Shown: piece by piece, positions 29,397 to 41,600 of the stretch
Numbering within the stretch: position 1 is the stretch's first letter
Layout of the letters: every line of letters starts with the position of its first letter
Origin: Aquila chrysaetos chrysaetos
Taxonomy: Eukaryota > Chordata > Aves > Accipitriformes > Accipitridae
Length of the DNA stretch: 64,000 nt
NCBI RefSeq assembly: GCF_900496995.4
Contig: NC_044007.1
Coordinates: 558,001 to 622,000 of the forward strand
Direction: 5' to 3'
Program-made: the position numbers and the translations under genes
Notes under the pieces: model-generated
The model's input: the letters and a program-made list of their open reading frames with translations, nothing else
Database searches by the model: none
What the model was told of the DNA's origin: nothing

Positions 29397-32300
29397 ATGT
29401 TGGAGACGCCCGGCATGGCGGCGAAGGAGAAGGAGGAGGCGGCGGCGGCGGCGGAGCTGGCGGAGCTGCTGTCCCCGGCGGCGGGCCAGGCGGCGCGGGA
29501 GGGCGCGGCGGAGGCGGCGCTGGCCCTGTCGGGGGATGCGGCGGGGCGGCGGCTGCTGGTGGGACAACCGGCGGCCATGGCGGCCTTGCTGGAGCTGGCG
29601 GCGGGGCCGTCCCCGCCGGCGGCCCGCCACGCTCTGGGCTGCCTGGTGAACCTCTCGGCCGAACCGGCGGCCCGCGAACCCCTGTTGGCCGCGCTGCCAG
29701 CTCTACTGGGGCTGCTGCCGGGCGGGCCGGCCTGCGGGGTGCTGGCTAACCTCTGCCGGGAGCGGGGGGCGGCTCGGCGGGTGCTGCGGGGCCTGCGGGA
29801 GGGCGGCCCCGGGCTGGAGCCGCTCCTCCAGGCGCTCGGTCAACCCCGGCCGCCTTCCCAGCTCGGCCCGCTGCTCTGCAACCTCAGCCAGCTGCCCGAG
29901 GGCCGCCGTGGGCTCCTCGATCGCTCCCGGTACGGTACGGCAGTGCCCGGGGCCGGGGAGGGGGGGTGTATGGGGGGTGTGTGTGTGTCTCTCCGGCCCG
30001 GTGTGACGGTTCTTCTCCCGCAGGTGCTCGGTGCAGCGGCTGCTGCCCTTCACGCAGTACCAGGACTCCGTCGTCCATCGCCGGGGAGTCGTGGGGGCAC
30101 TGAGGAACTGCTGCTTCGAGTACGGTGAGAGCCCCGGGCCGAGTCTAGCCGCTGCCCCGGCCCGTGGCACCGGTTGCTGGCACCTGCCGGGGCGTGCTGC
30201 CCTCGCCCTGGGCTGCGAGCGGGCCTGCCAGCGCGGCTGGGAGGGTGCCGGGTCTGGCTGGGGTGGAGTTTACTTTCTTCTTCGCAGCCCGTCTGGTGCT
30301 GTGTTTTAGACTGGTGACCAAAGCAGGGCTGGTAATGCCGGCCGGGTTTAGCCAGCGTGGGTGATGCTGGCTGGGTTTAGCCAGTGCTGAGCAGCACTCG
30401 GGCAGCGTCAAGGCCGCCTCTGTTTCTCACCAGCCAGAAAGTTACGGGGGGGATGATACAGGCGGGACAGCTGACCCCCATGGACCAGAGGGTTGTCCCC
30501 AACCTTACAGCGTCACAGTCAGCTCAAAAATGGGGGGCCAAAGCAGCCATGGCGTGGGGGCAGGCTGGGCATCGGTCTGGGCTGAGCGATCAGTGCCTTT
30601 GCATTGGTCAGGGCTTTTGGTTTGTGTTTGTTTTGGTTTTTCCCTTCACTTTATCTTGACCCACAAGTTTTTCTCGCTTTTGCCCTCCCCATTCTCTCCC
30701 CAGTTCCACTGCTGGGGCAGGAGTGGGTGAGTGGCTGGGTGGGGGCTGAGCTGCTGGCTGGGGTCAGCCCACCGCAGGGGTCCAGGCTGGGCTTGCCACC
30801 CTGGCTGTGGTGGCTCCTGACCCCAGGCTGTCCCCAGAGGACCACGAGTGGCTGCTGAGTGAGGAGGTCGACATTCTGCCCTTCCTCCTCCTGCCTCTAG
30901 CAGGCCCCGAGGAATTTCCTGAGGATGAGATGGAAAGTAAGTGGGTGTTGGAGTGGGTGGTGGGCGTCTGGGGGCTGCTGGCCGTGTGCTTCCCCCTGAG
31001 TCTGTCTCTCCCCCAGGGCTGCCCGTGGACCTGCAGTACCTGCCGCAGGACAAGCAGCGAGAGGAAGAACCTGACATCCGGAAGATGCTGCTGGAAGCCA
31101 TCATGCTGGTGGGTCCTTCTGGTGCAAATTGCTGTGGGGCTGAGGGCGAGAGCCCAGGCGGGGGCTCCTGGGAGTAGAAAGTTGTTCAGGGCTGCTACAG
31201 AAGGTGCTGTCTGCCAGGAGATCCTCACGGAGAAGCGATGATGTTTGGGCTGGACGAGCAGGCAGTGAGGTGGATTGAAAATCGGACGGGCCCTGAGGGC
31301 AGTGATCAACGGCACGAAGTCTAGTCAGTGGCCCGTGACCGGTGGTGTGCCGCAGGGGCTGATATGGGGTCCAGTCCTGTTCAACATCTTCATTAATCAT
31401 CCGGATAACGGGGCAGAGCGTACCCTCAGCACATTTGCAGATGACACCGAGCTGGGAGGAGCAGCTGGTACACCAGAGGGTCGTGCTGGCATCCAGAGAG
31501 ACCTCGCCAGGCTGGAGAAATGGGCCGACAAGGACTTCGTGGAGCTCCTTGAGGAGAAGGAACGACCTTAGGCAGCAGGACGCAGAGGGGAACGATGGGC
31601 TGGAAAGCAGCTCTGCGGACGAGGCCCTGGGGGTCCTGGTGAACGCCGCGCTGAACACGAGCCAGCAGCAGCACGCTCCTGTGGCAAAGGCGGCAAAGGG
31701 TGTCCTGGGCTGCATGAGGAGCAGTGTCACAGCAGGACGAGGGACATCTGCTCAGCACTGATGAGGCCACACTGGGGGTGCTGGGTCCAGTGCTGGGCTC
31801 CCCAGTATGAGAGAGACATGGACACAGTGGACATAGTCCAGGGAAGGGCCACCAAGATGCTGAAGGGTCTGAAGCATCTCTGCTGTGAGGAAAGGCTGAG
31901 GGAGCTGGGACTGCTCAGCCTGGAGAAATGAAGGCTTGGGAGGATCTCGGCAATATCTATAAATGCCTGCTGGGAGGGAGTGAAGAGGAGCCAGACTCTT
32001 TCCAGTGGCGCCCAGTGCCAGGACCGGAGGCCACGGGCACAAACTGGAACACAGGAGGTGACACTTGAACATCAGAAAACAATTTTTCACTGTGAGGGTA
32101 CTGGAGCCCTGGCACAAGCTGCCCGGGGAGGTGGCGAAGTCTCCGTTCTTGGAGATACTCAAAGCCCATCTGGCCATGGTCCTGGGCCACCGGCTCTGGC
32201 TGGCCCTGCTTGAGGACCAGGTATCCCTTCCCACCTGTGATTCTGTGGGTGACAAGGACCAAAGAGCCGGGGTCCCCCTCTCCCCACGGGCAGGCTCTCC

Positions 32301-32989
32301 GTCCCCATTCCTACGTTGGAGGGCTGTCAGAGCAGCTCTGTGACAGCCCCCCCATGCCGTGGGGCATTTCATTTCCCACTCGGAGAGGCACCATCAGCCC
32401 AGCGGAGAACCCGGCCGAGCCCTGCCGTGCAGCATCCCTTGCCGGGTGCTCTCAGCACTCTCACGGCCGTGCCGGGCTCCCCGCCCACAGTGCTGCTTTT
32501 TGTCTCTTTCGCAGCTCACAGCCACCAAGGCCGGCCGGCACACGGTGAGGGAGAAGGGGACGTACCTGATCCTGCGGGAGCTGCACCGCTGGGAACGGGA
32601 GCCCGCCGTGCTGGCTGCCTGCGAGAAGCTCATTCAGGTGGGGAAGAGGATCCCTGGGGGGAGGCAGACGGGTCTCCGGGGTGCGGAGCTGCTCCGAGGG
32701 CTCTGTCCTGCCTCTCCGCTCCCCCGCTGGGCTCCTTGCAGAGAGCTTTGGGGGGCTCCCACCAGCCTGTCCCCCCTCCCTGAGCCTTCCTCCCCCCTCC
32801 TGGGAAAAGGTGCTGATCGGGGACGAGCCCGGCCCAGGGATGGAGAACCTGCTGGAGGTGAACATCCCCGAGGAGGTGGAGCAGCAGCTGCAGAGCCTGG
32901 ATCGGGAGGAGGAGGAGGAACAGGAGCGGTGGCGGCGGGAGCAGGAGGAGCGGGGCTCGACGCCGCGCTCCGAAGAGCCGTCGCGGTGA
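29397..32989 (+). CDS. HGH1: HGH1, ARM-repeat chaperone for eEF2 folding
   Basis: HGH1 (FAM203) is a cytosolic armadillo-repeat protein that, with the TRiC chaperonin, helps fold translation elongation factor eEF2. Six exons join in frame to 375 residues (human about 390): 29397-29929, 30024-30124, 30838-30936, 31017-31108, 32515-32637, 32810-32989. Seen: a Leu/Ala-rich N-terminal ARM region ([45 protein letters not shown]), then [63 protein letters not shown] and [11 protein letters not shown], and a C-terminal acidic/Glu-rich tail after [17 protein letters not shown]. This segment order is diagnostic of the family. The ATG at 29397 has a Kozak context; a second Met lies seven codons on. The acceptor of the last exon follows a short purine tract (gggaaaag) after a C/T run. 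Intron 4 contains a CR1 copy. Confidence 0.95.
31200..32252 (+). mobile_element. CR1-type non-LTR retrotransposon fragment, sense, in HGH1 intron 4
   Basis: Starts near 31200 and ends at cctgtgattctgtgggtgac. A frame at 31275-31571 encodes the C-terminal part of a reverse transcriptase ([20 protein letters not shown], then FADDTELGG with the catalytic aspartates present). The 3' half (31750-32250) has CR1 3' wording (gaggccacactgggggtgct, gaaaggctgagggagctggg). It is 5'-truncated and broken by frameshifts, so inactive. Confidence 0.85.
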
Positions 32990-33277
32990 GGGGCTGCTGT
33001 GCTCGGCCGGGTTGCCCACAGGCTGCGGCTCCTGTGGTGGGGGGATCTTTGCCGGGCCCCTCGGGGCAGTGGCTTGGCCCCGTTTTTCCCCGCTGCTTCT
33101 GAAGCAAATCTGGGGCCCTGCGGGGCAGGGGTTCCCCCTCGACTCACGCAGCTCCGCCGCTCCCGTTGTGGAAGATTTGGGAAGGGGCTGTTGTTTCCTG
33201 CCCCATGCCGTGGGACTGCCTCTCTGCTGGCCCCGGGAGTTCTCCCGAGGGCTGAGCTGCCGCAACGTGCCTTGTAA

Positions 33278-33288
33278 AATAAAATAAA
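33278..33288 (+). terminator. HGH1: HGH1 polyadenylation signal (tandem AATAAA)
   Basis: AATAAAATAAA about 290 bp after the HGH1 stop codon, followed by G/T-containing sequence. Confidence 0.85.
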
Positions 33289-33299
33289 AGGTTTCCAGT

Positions 33300-34030
33300 C
33301 CAAACCCGCCATGGTCCCCAGGAGAAGTTTGGGGGGGTGCTGGGGGTGGGGGTGGGGGGGCTGGGGGCCATGGGGACAGGGTGCAGGTGTCTCCTGTCAC
33401 TGTCACAGCAGGTCCCCTCCTCTGGCCCAAGCGCTGGGGTGCTGCGGGTAGTTGTTGGGGGGGGCACAAGCTCAACCCCCTCCCGCTCCAGCCTGGGGCA
33501 CGCTCCATCCCTGGGACCCCCCCCATGCCATGACACCCCTCACCTCCCTGCTGCCTTTAGGGGTGTCCAGATGTGGCCATAGCTCCCTACCTGTCCGGCA
33601 TGGGGGGGACAACCCCTCCCCTTAGTTCACAGCAGGGTCTGGTGGGGGATTCTCCTTCCCTGGTGGGGAGTGGAGGGAAATTTAGGGGGGGTGGGTAGGT
33701 TGGGGGTCATCAGTGGTCACCCCGCTGCAGGATTTTGGGGCCGTGGACCAACAGATGTGCTCCTTCGGTGCACAGCAGCCAGGAGAGAGCCATCTCGGGA
33801 GGGTGTCACCCTTCCCCGTGTCCCCCTGCGTGTGTGTGGGGGTGTCCCTATCTGTGGGGAGGGGTCCCTATCCATGGGGGGGGGGGGTCCCTATCTGTGC
33901 AGGTGGGTCACGGAGGGGCTGGGGGAGGCTGTGCCAAGCCTGTGCTCGGGGACCACCCCCCTAAAACCCCCCGGACCCCCCCAAAAAGTCGTGTGCCCCC
34001 CCCCCCCCCCCCCCCGTGTCCACGGACGCG
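33300..34030. other. Intergenic HGH1-MROH1, simple G/C-rich sequence
   Basis: No gene seen. Contains many G-runs and a pure C-run of about 22 bases at roughly 33995-34015, directly before the palindrome. Confidence 0.6.
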
Positions 34031-34050
34031 CTGCTCCACGGTGCTCGGCG

Positions 34051-34140
34051 GTGGCGGTGCCGCTCAGCTCCGCTAGGGGGCGCCGGTGGCGCGGTACCGC
34101 GCCACCGGCGCCCCCTAGCGGAGCTGAGCGGCACCGCCAC
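34051..34140. repeat. Perfect 90-bp palindrome carrying two facing CTCF-type cores
   Basis: The two 45-base arms are exact reverse complements with no spacer, centred between 34095 and 34096 (GGT|ACC). The match continues to about 34046-34145 with one mismatch per arm. Each arm contains CCGCTAGGGGGCGCC, close to the CTCF core CCAC(C/T)AGGGGGCGC: plus strand 34070-34084, minus strand 34121-34107. The motifs point at each other. It lies about 200 bp upstream of the MROH1 first exon donor. Confidence 0.9.
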
Positions 34141-34147
34141 GGCCGGC

Positions 34148-34309
34148 GCGCATGCGCGCAAAGCCACCGCCCACACCAGCTTCGCTCGTCACCCTGCGCG
34201 CGGGGGGGCGTGGTCTTTTGGGGCGTGGTAAAGGAGGGGGCGTGGCGCGCGTACCCGGAAGCGGCGCCGTGGGCGGGGCCGAGTAGGTCCCGGTGCGGCG
34301 GCTCCCGCG
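34148..34309 (+). promoter_or_regulatory. MROH1: MROH1 CpG-island promoter and first non-coding exon
   Basis: Contains a perfect NRF1 palindrome GCGCATGCGC at 34148-34157, an ETS-type ACCCGGAAGCGG at about 34253-34264, and a consensus donor (CCCGCG|GTGAGTGAGG) after 34309 that ends a non-coding exon. No TATA box. Confidence 0.6.
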
Positions 34310-35601
34310 GTGAGTGAGGCCGGTGGGAGCGGGGAGGGGGAACCGGGGATTATTGGGATATAGAGGGGCTAGTTGGGACGGGCAAGGGGGGACCCGGTAC
34401 TGCCCGCTCCCTAGCCGGTGGGGAGCTGCTTGCTCTCCCCGGGGGGCTCTGGGACCTAGGGGTACCCCTCCGGTACACCCCCCCCGGTTCCAGCCTGTGC
34501 TCCCCTTCCCACTCCCGGAGGAAATTAACCCCCGTGGGGCTTCCCCGTGGAGACCCACCGTTGAGGGCGAAGCTCCGGTACCCGTTGCCAGAGCCCCCCG
34601 CCGCTGGGAAGCCGGGAGGGTCGTAGCCCACCCCCACGCCGGGCGGTGGGATTCCCTTCCCGGCTGTGTTTCTTCCCGAGGAAAAGCAGGGCGAGGCTTG
34701 CCTTCTTTCGACCTCCTCCATGACACGGTCCCCGCTCCGTAGGGGAGGCGAATGGGGTTGTAAAAGGTCGGGGTGCCACGGCAAAGCCGGGGAACGAGCC
34801 CTTTGGGACCGGTTTGGCCGGCTGCCTGACCTGGCCAGGGTGGAGAAGGCTCCGTAGGCAACGCCGGGCTTGGGGCAGATGGAAAAGTCTTGAATGTCAG
34901 CCCTCAAATCTTATTTCACTGAAAACTTGTTCTCGTCTGTCCCAGAGCTGGTCAGTTAAAGGAGCTGGACCCAACTCTACCCCCATGGCAGGGCTGCCAG
35001 CCCTGGAAACTTCGCTCCCTCGCTTTTCTTCTTGGTTTTAGGGACAAATATTTGGAGCGCGGCCTCAGCTCCCGCAGCGCGCGAGGGAATCGCTAACACC
35101 ATCTCACCGAATCTAGGGGCTGTGGTTACAAACAGCGATTCCTCGCAATAACGCGAGGGGAAATGGCGTGGGGTGGTTTAGCTTTCTAAGTCTGTTTTGC
35201 TGATGTAAAATGTCCTCCCGTTTGCAGGTCACGAAGGAGGACGTGGAGGGGAGCGGAACCCGGGATGCGCTCCCTCCGGCTCCGACCTCTATAGGGACGG
35301 TCCTGGGGACCGATGGAAGCGCAGTGCCTGCTGCCTGCTGGCCTCTCGGAAGCAGAACTCGGGCAGGTCATCGTCTGCCTGCAAGGAACTGCTGTTTTGC
35401 CTTCCCCACGGCTGCTGTAGAGCATCTCCTCCACGTCGCTGTGCCCAGCGTTGGCTTTCCGACCTGGACCAGAACCGCAAACAGTCTTCTCCGTGAAAGT
35501 AAAGGCAGCGTGTAAAAATAGGTTCCCCAGGGATCCCCGGGTTTGAGACGGAGGAAGCTGCCAACTGCCTTCTGCTGGTGGGGAAGCTGAAAACACGGAG
35601 C
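34310..35601 (+). other. MROH1: MROH1 5' intron and leader region
   Basis: Between the first non-coding exon and the start codon. Acceptor-like sites occur at 35226-35227 (CCCGTTTGCAG) and near 35534 (GGTTCCCCAG), so how much of 35228-35601 is exonic leader is unresolved. Confidence 0.4.
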
Positions 35602-38600
35602 ATGATGGAGTCACGGATAAAACGTGAGTACAGGAGCGCGGTGGGAGCGGGCAAGGGGCTTCAGTGCACCGGCCCTGCCGTGGGAGTCTCCTTCCCTCTG
35701 GCCACAGCCCCCCTTCGCCTCGGGCTGCTCGTTCTGCCCGGTTCCAGCGCAGCTTTTCTGCGCCGCTTCCGTGGGGATGGAGCCGGGTGGGAAGTCTCTC
35801 TCGCTAATAAGGCTAAATTGCCTTGCCGGTGCCCCGGGGGGAGCTCAGCTCTGTCTCCGCTGTCTGCGGTGGAACAAACAGCGAAGCTGCCGGACCCGGG
35901 CTGCTGTAGATCTCTGCAGCATCTGGAGAGACGTACTGGTTGGGGATGGGAGGAGGGAGCGGTTCTCTGTGCACAGTAATTCCCTGCCCTAGAAATTAAT
36001 CTCGGGCCTTGTCTCTGCTGCAAATTGCATAAGCTTAAATAGTCTCTAAATGTTTAAACTGGTGTTAAACCCTTGTGCATTTCCTATATTAATCCCAGCC
36101 AGCTTTGAAATTAATCTTCCCCCCCTGCCTTTTTTTTTTTCTTTTCTTAAGGGCAATAAAGAATTTTCTGGTTTAATTAAGCCACAGGGAAGGGGTAGCT
36201 TGGGGTGGGAGCAGGGATTACCTTCAGCAGCAGCACCAGGTCACGTTGGCTTTAACGTGACAGCGTGGCAAACATCTCCACAACCCCCTTGGAAAATGAA
36301 AACCCCTAAAGTGGGGCATCTTTCGGCCATGGGGCGGGACTGTGTGGCCGTTCAGGCAGACGATGCGAGGACAGGCATCTCCTCCTGGCCTGGAAGTGCT
36401 GGCCACAGCAGGAGGGGAGGGGACAAGAGATGCTGTCACCTTCCTCGTTCCAGCCTCGGTGACAGCCGCCGACGCTTTCGAGGCAGCGTGGCGTCCCCTC
36501 GGGACCAGGCGTCCCGGTGGGTCTTTGCGTCCCCGCGTGAAGGCACGTCCTCGGACGAGGGGCTGTGGCATCGCGGAGGCCATGTGCGGTCACTGGCCCC
36601 GTGGTGCTCTACGGGCTCTTTGCAGAGCGCTTGCAGGTGACCTGCTCTGTAACTAATTAACCTTATTATGACAAAGGCCCTAATGAGAAATACACTGCTC
36701 CACAATAACAATTAGGCTCTTGGAGCACAGTCGCTGGCTGGTGGTGTGAGGGAGCAGCTCTGGTCCACAGCAGCAATGCAGGCGCCTGGCTCGCCGCTGG
36801 CAGGACCTCAGTGGGCTCCGTCCCGCTGTCGGATTGACCGTTGGGGCGGCCTTTTTAATAGGGACCCTGTAACCTCAGGCAGTGGCGGGTGTTTTGCTTG
36901 GGGATGGTGCCCCGGGGCCAGGACAAGGGCCGCTGTCGCCTGCGCTCCTGGGGCTGTTCTCACGTGGCAGCTCGTTAGCATGACTGGGGAAAACTTTGCC
37001 AGATATTAGCTCTTAACTGACGGCATCCGTTCACCTTCATAGAGCCTCATCTGGTGGTGGGATTCAGCGGCGTGACCACGGGGGCACAGGGCTCCTCCAG
37101 CCCCTGACCCTCAAGGATGTGCCCGTGGTAGGTCCCACGTCGCGTCAGCCCCGTGCGGGTTCCCCAGGCACCTCAGGCGGTGCCAGCACCCAGCTGCAGA
37201 GCGGAGCCCATGCCCTGGTGCTGCTTCCCAGCCCTGGTCTCAAATCTCCAGTGTAATAAATCCCTCCTTCTCCTTGCTCCAGCGAGAAACCTTAGAGCCA
37301 AGTTCACCTTGACTCAGAGGCTGACGCAGTGCTGAGTGGTATTTGCAGGGTCTGCAGTAAAAAAACCTGTGAAGTGTTCAGCCCAGCTTGGGGGATGAGG
37401 ATGAATGAGCCCTTGGGGAATAGGGAAGGGCCGTGTGCGGGGTGTCTTCATGTTCAAGGTGAGTTGTCTTGGGTGGTGAGCCCAGAAGAAAGGGTTTTGG
37501 TAGGTGCTTGTTGAGTGGGAAACAAAAGAGCCAGTGAAGCTTAATTTAGTTGTGCACAAGGCTCATGGAAGGATGGATGAAAATGCACAGAGGCTCTTCT
37601 GTTGCTGCTCTTGTTAGTCCAGGAGATGTTCAGAGAATACAAAAATCTTTGCAACTTGCATGTCTTGCTCAGGGCTTGCTACGACGTTGATGGATGCCAC
37701 AACAGATAAGGACCCGCTAGTCCAGGAGCAGATCTACAATGCTTTGTGCTACCTGGGGGAGTCCGAGCCGGAGGAGATCCTCAACTCCTGTGACGAGTAC
37801 CTCCGGCAGCATGACAAGGTAGGGGTCTGCTCTGCTTGGTCCTGGGATTGTCAGCAGCATGAGAAATATTTCCGGGCAGCTCAGGGATATTGGCTCTGTC
37901 AGCAAGTGAGGGAGATATCTGGGAGGATCTGGGTGACAAGAGTGGTGGACCAGCTGGCTGAGAAGTCTGGTCCAAGGCGCTGGAGTTGCGCAGGTGAAGA
38001 AATGGTGATAATACGCTCTCGTGGATGAGAAATGGAGTAAAACTGGTTGGCGGTCCAAGTCATTGCCTTTTCCTGTGCAGGCGGCGTGGTGGAAATGCTA
38101 GCTGGTCCCTGGCTGGGCAGCTCTGGGACATGCAGGTTTCGCTTGCCCTGGGGCAGCTGCGGTGCCTGGCTCAGCTTGGCTGACCAGCCGCTTTCTCCTT
38201 CCCTTTTCAGCTGGCTTACCCTCACCGGGTGATCATCCTGAAGGCAATGGAAACTGTGGTGAAGAACAACATTGCCCTCTTGGACAAAAGCACAGCGAAG
38301 GTGGTTATCTTCCTGGCATCTAATGAAATGACCAAGTCAAAGGTATGACCTGACAGCTCTAGCTCTTCCCGTTGTTGTTCTTGGCCAGGCCCTTTCTGCC
38401 CCTGATGCTGTTGTCACAGTAAATGCTGCGTGTCTGGGGCTGCCGCAGGGGTGGCAGTTACTGGGACCCCTTTCGTGGAAGGAAAGGGCTAATTACGTGT
38501 AGTCTTCCGGATTTGGGATGGTGGAAGGAGTAAGGGATGGGCTACGTTCCTCTCTCTGGGGAGAGATGAGGATGGTTTGGCTGATGGTTTTCTTCCAGCA

Positions 38601-41600
38601 TGGCATGCATACACAGCTAAATAAAATTTGGATGCTGAAAAGGACCTGGACAGGCAGGTGGGTATTAGAGCAGGAAGGAGGCAGTGCCCTGAGAGGCTGC
38701 AAGTCCATGTGGGGAAAAGATCATGTCTGAATCTTGAGCCTGTTGTTTAGCCTGCCCTGTGCAATTCCGCACGGCGTTTGGAGCCAGGCGTGATGCATGG
38801 CATTTAAATGAGGCAGAAGCAGACTCCTGGGGAGGCCACGCTTCTGACGCGGTGTCTGTTCTGATGTGGTTTCCTCCGTCCGTGCCAGGAGGTGATCCGG
38901 GACTGGCAGCAAGCCGCGAGCAACGTCCTTGTTGCGGTGGGGCAGCGCTTCATCAACAAGGTGATGGAGGAGGTGCTCACCAAATTTCAGCCGGGGATCC
39001 TGCCGCACTACTTCGTCATGCAGACGTTTGCAAACCTCTCTGTGTCGAACGGTGAGTTGGCAACCTGCTGCCTCTGTGTGCGGCTGCTGCTCCGTGTCGG
39101 AAAGACCCGTGGAAGGGTTGTGTGCTTCGGGTGTCGTAGTTCACGCTGTACCCGAACGGCTCTGTGGTGGGGCACCTCCGCGGTGTCGTGCGTGCTAAGC
39201 CAGCCAGCGTGCTTCAAAACAAACTTCTCGGGATCTTACAGCTTAGACTTGATGCTGCTAAACAATCGAGGTGTTTGCTCAATGCACTCAATGCTCATTT
39301 GCAAAATGACTTGGTGAGGAAATGCACTGAAAAAAACCAGTGAACGCCAGTATGGCAAGGAGCAGTGCTGTCAACGTGAATGACTTCCTTGTGGTGTCCT
39401 TTATTCCCCTTCTCTTCAGAAGAGATGGGGCACAAGAAGAGGAAGGCCAGTGCTGCGGGAAGCTGGCATTGGGAGGAGATTTGGAAAACCCTGCTCTCTT
39501 CTTGGCTGCTCTTCACAGGGAGCTGCTGGGACTCTGTCACCAGCGCTGAGATGGGGAGCTGAGGGCAGTCCCTCATCTAAGGGTCACAGGGGAGCACGAG
39601 TGGGCAGCGTCAGCTGTCTTGGCTCATCTTGCAGCAGCCAGAGCAGAGCTCCTGATACCGTGCTGCTCTCCCTGTGGCTCTGGAAGTGGGGGAGCTCCGC
39701 TTGGAGCCCTGGGGAAAAGGGAAAGCCATGGTGGAGGCCTCGGCTCTGCCCTGGGGTGCTGGTACTTGTCCATGTGTCCCTGCAGTAGCTGGAGGAAGCG
39801 TTCCTCACGGGGGTGGAGGGATGCGATGCTCTCTGTCCAGCTGGGCAGAGGTTGCTGGAGCCCTGGGGAGGAGAGGGGCACCTGGCACGTGCCTGGCAAT
39901 GCCCAGAGCGCAGAGGAGCTGAGTCCCTGTAAAAGTGCCCTGAACTTAGAAATCCAGTGCAGCTCGGGTTCACAGCTCAGCTGAGCTCTTTAAAATGGCT
40001 GCTGCTTAAAAGCAGCGGGAATTGGAGCTGCCTGGCCCTCGTCCTTAGAGAATTCCCTGCTGGGCTCTTGTATTCAGCCAGCCCAGAAAGACCAAGTTTA
40101 AAAATGATAATTCTAGGACGGGACTTATGAAAAGAAGTCTGGCTGCAGAAAGATTGGCTGATGCCAGCAGCAGGTGGGACGTAGCCCGTAGCTCACCGAC
40201 TTTGAGAAGCAGTTGTGAATTTCAGGGGTGTGAGCTGTTGCTGCAGTAGAGCCGACTCTGCTGTGTGCTGGGGCTGTTGGCATCTCTTGTGTGGCAAAAT
40301 CGGGCTCCTGGCTGCGGCGAGCTGGGTTTCTTTGGCTGCCCGTGCAATCCTGCTGGATCTGCGTCCTGCGTAGGCTGGGGCAGCTGCAGAGCAGCACTTG
40401 TGTGTTTGCTGCAAGTGAGCCTCTCCTGCTTCCTTCCCAGTGTTTGGAATGGTGCCTTTTCTCAACTCCATCCTCGGGACGATGCTGCCCATGCTGGGAA
40501 TGGCCAAACAGGACCACATGAAGTCTGTCTTCTGCTACGGTAAGGTTTTTCTGGATCTTCTGAGACTGCAGTGATTTTTAGATGTGTTGTGGGAGGCTTT
40601 TTCCTTTCCCTGGAAAAGGAGGGACTGTGGATGGGGGCTGGAGAGGTGGCTCGGATGGACCTTTCCTGAATGTCCGGGAGCAGGGACCTGGCTGGCTCTG
40701 GGGAGGGATGGATGGCTGTCCGCTCTAGGTCACTGGGATCCAGCAAAAGTCTTCTCCATCTCCTGTCTCATTCCTGTCACTCCCATTTCGTAGCCCAGTG
40801 AGTACTGGTGCCTTTTGCTTTCTCCTCTGGCAAAGAGCACACGGATAAGCCAGAGCTGTCCTGACTCAGGTCGAGGTGACCGGCCCAGTGGGATGTAGAA
40901 GGAGGGAGGGATGTGTTACCTAAGACCCTCTCGTAAACCAGACTGTCCCTTTATTAAGACCATGAACCTGGCACCTTGCAACAGCGCAGGCGTTAGCCCT
41001 GATAGGAGTTGTGGGGAGGCTGGGATGCAGCAACGGTGCCAAGCCAGCTCTCGTGCAAGCCAATTCTGTAATTCTCAGAAGCCGGTTTCAGGATGTGACA
41101 CTTTTGGTGGGCTGGCAGGATGTCACGGGGCTTTCTTCTCGTGACGCCTTCTTCCAGCCCTGGGCTTGCTGAAAGCCACTGCTTGTTCAGCAGGATTTGA
41201 TGTGGAAATACCAGCACTGACACAGCTGGCAAACAGCCTACTTGGTCGTCCCTCGGTCTCTAGCTGGAGCTGATCCACCTTCACCTGGACACGGTGGCCC
41301 GTTGCAGTTGGCTCCTGGTCCAAGTTGCTTTGTGTTTGTTCACCAGTGAGATGTTGTCCTGAGTGTGGGGCGGTAGCATCTGCACCTCGGACTGCAGGAT
41401 GGTCTGCAGCCCTCAGCGGGCACGACATGACAGCCTTGTGAATATCCAGCAGAGGATCCTCAGGATTTGTGGTTTTCTTTCCATAGCTGGGCAAAAATAA
41501 AAGGTGGTCTGGGGGAGCGCAGGTTCAAGGGCTCTAACAGATACCACGGGAGCTGCTGGAGCACACCACTGGTGCAGTCGCTCTTATCTCTTGCTGATAC

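Noticed and set aside
33961-34231. Near-identical short proteins on both strands around 34.1 kb
   Set aside because: A mirror effect of the perfect palindrome, not two genes.
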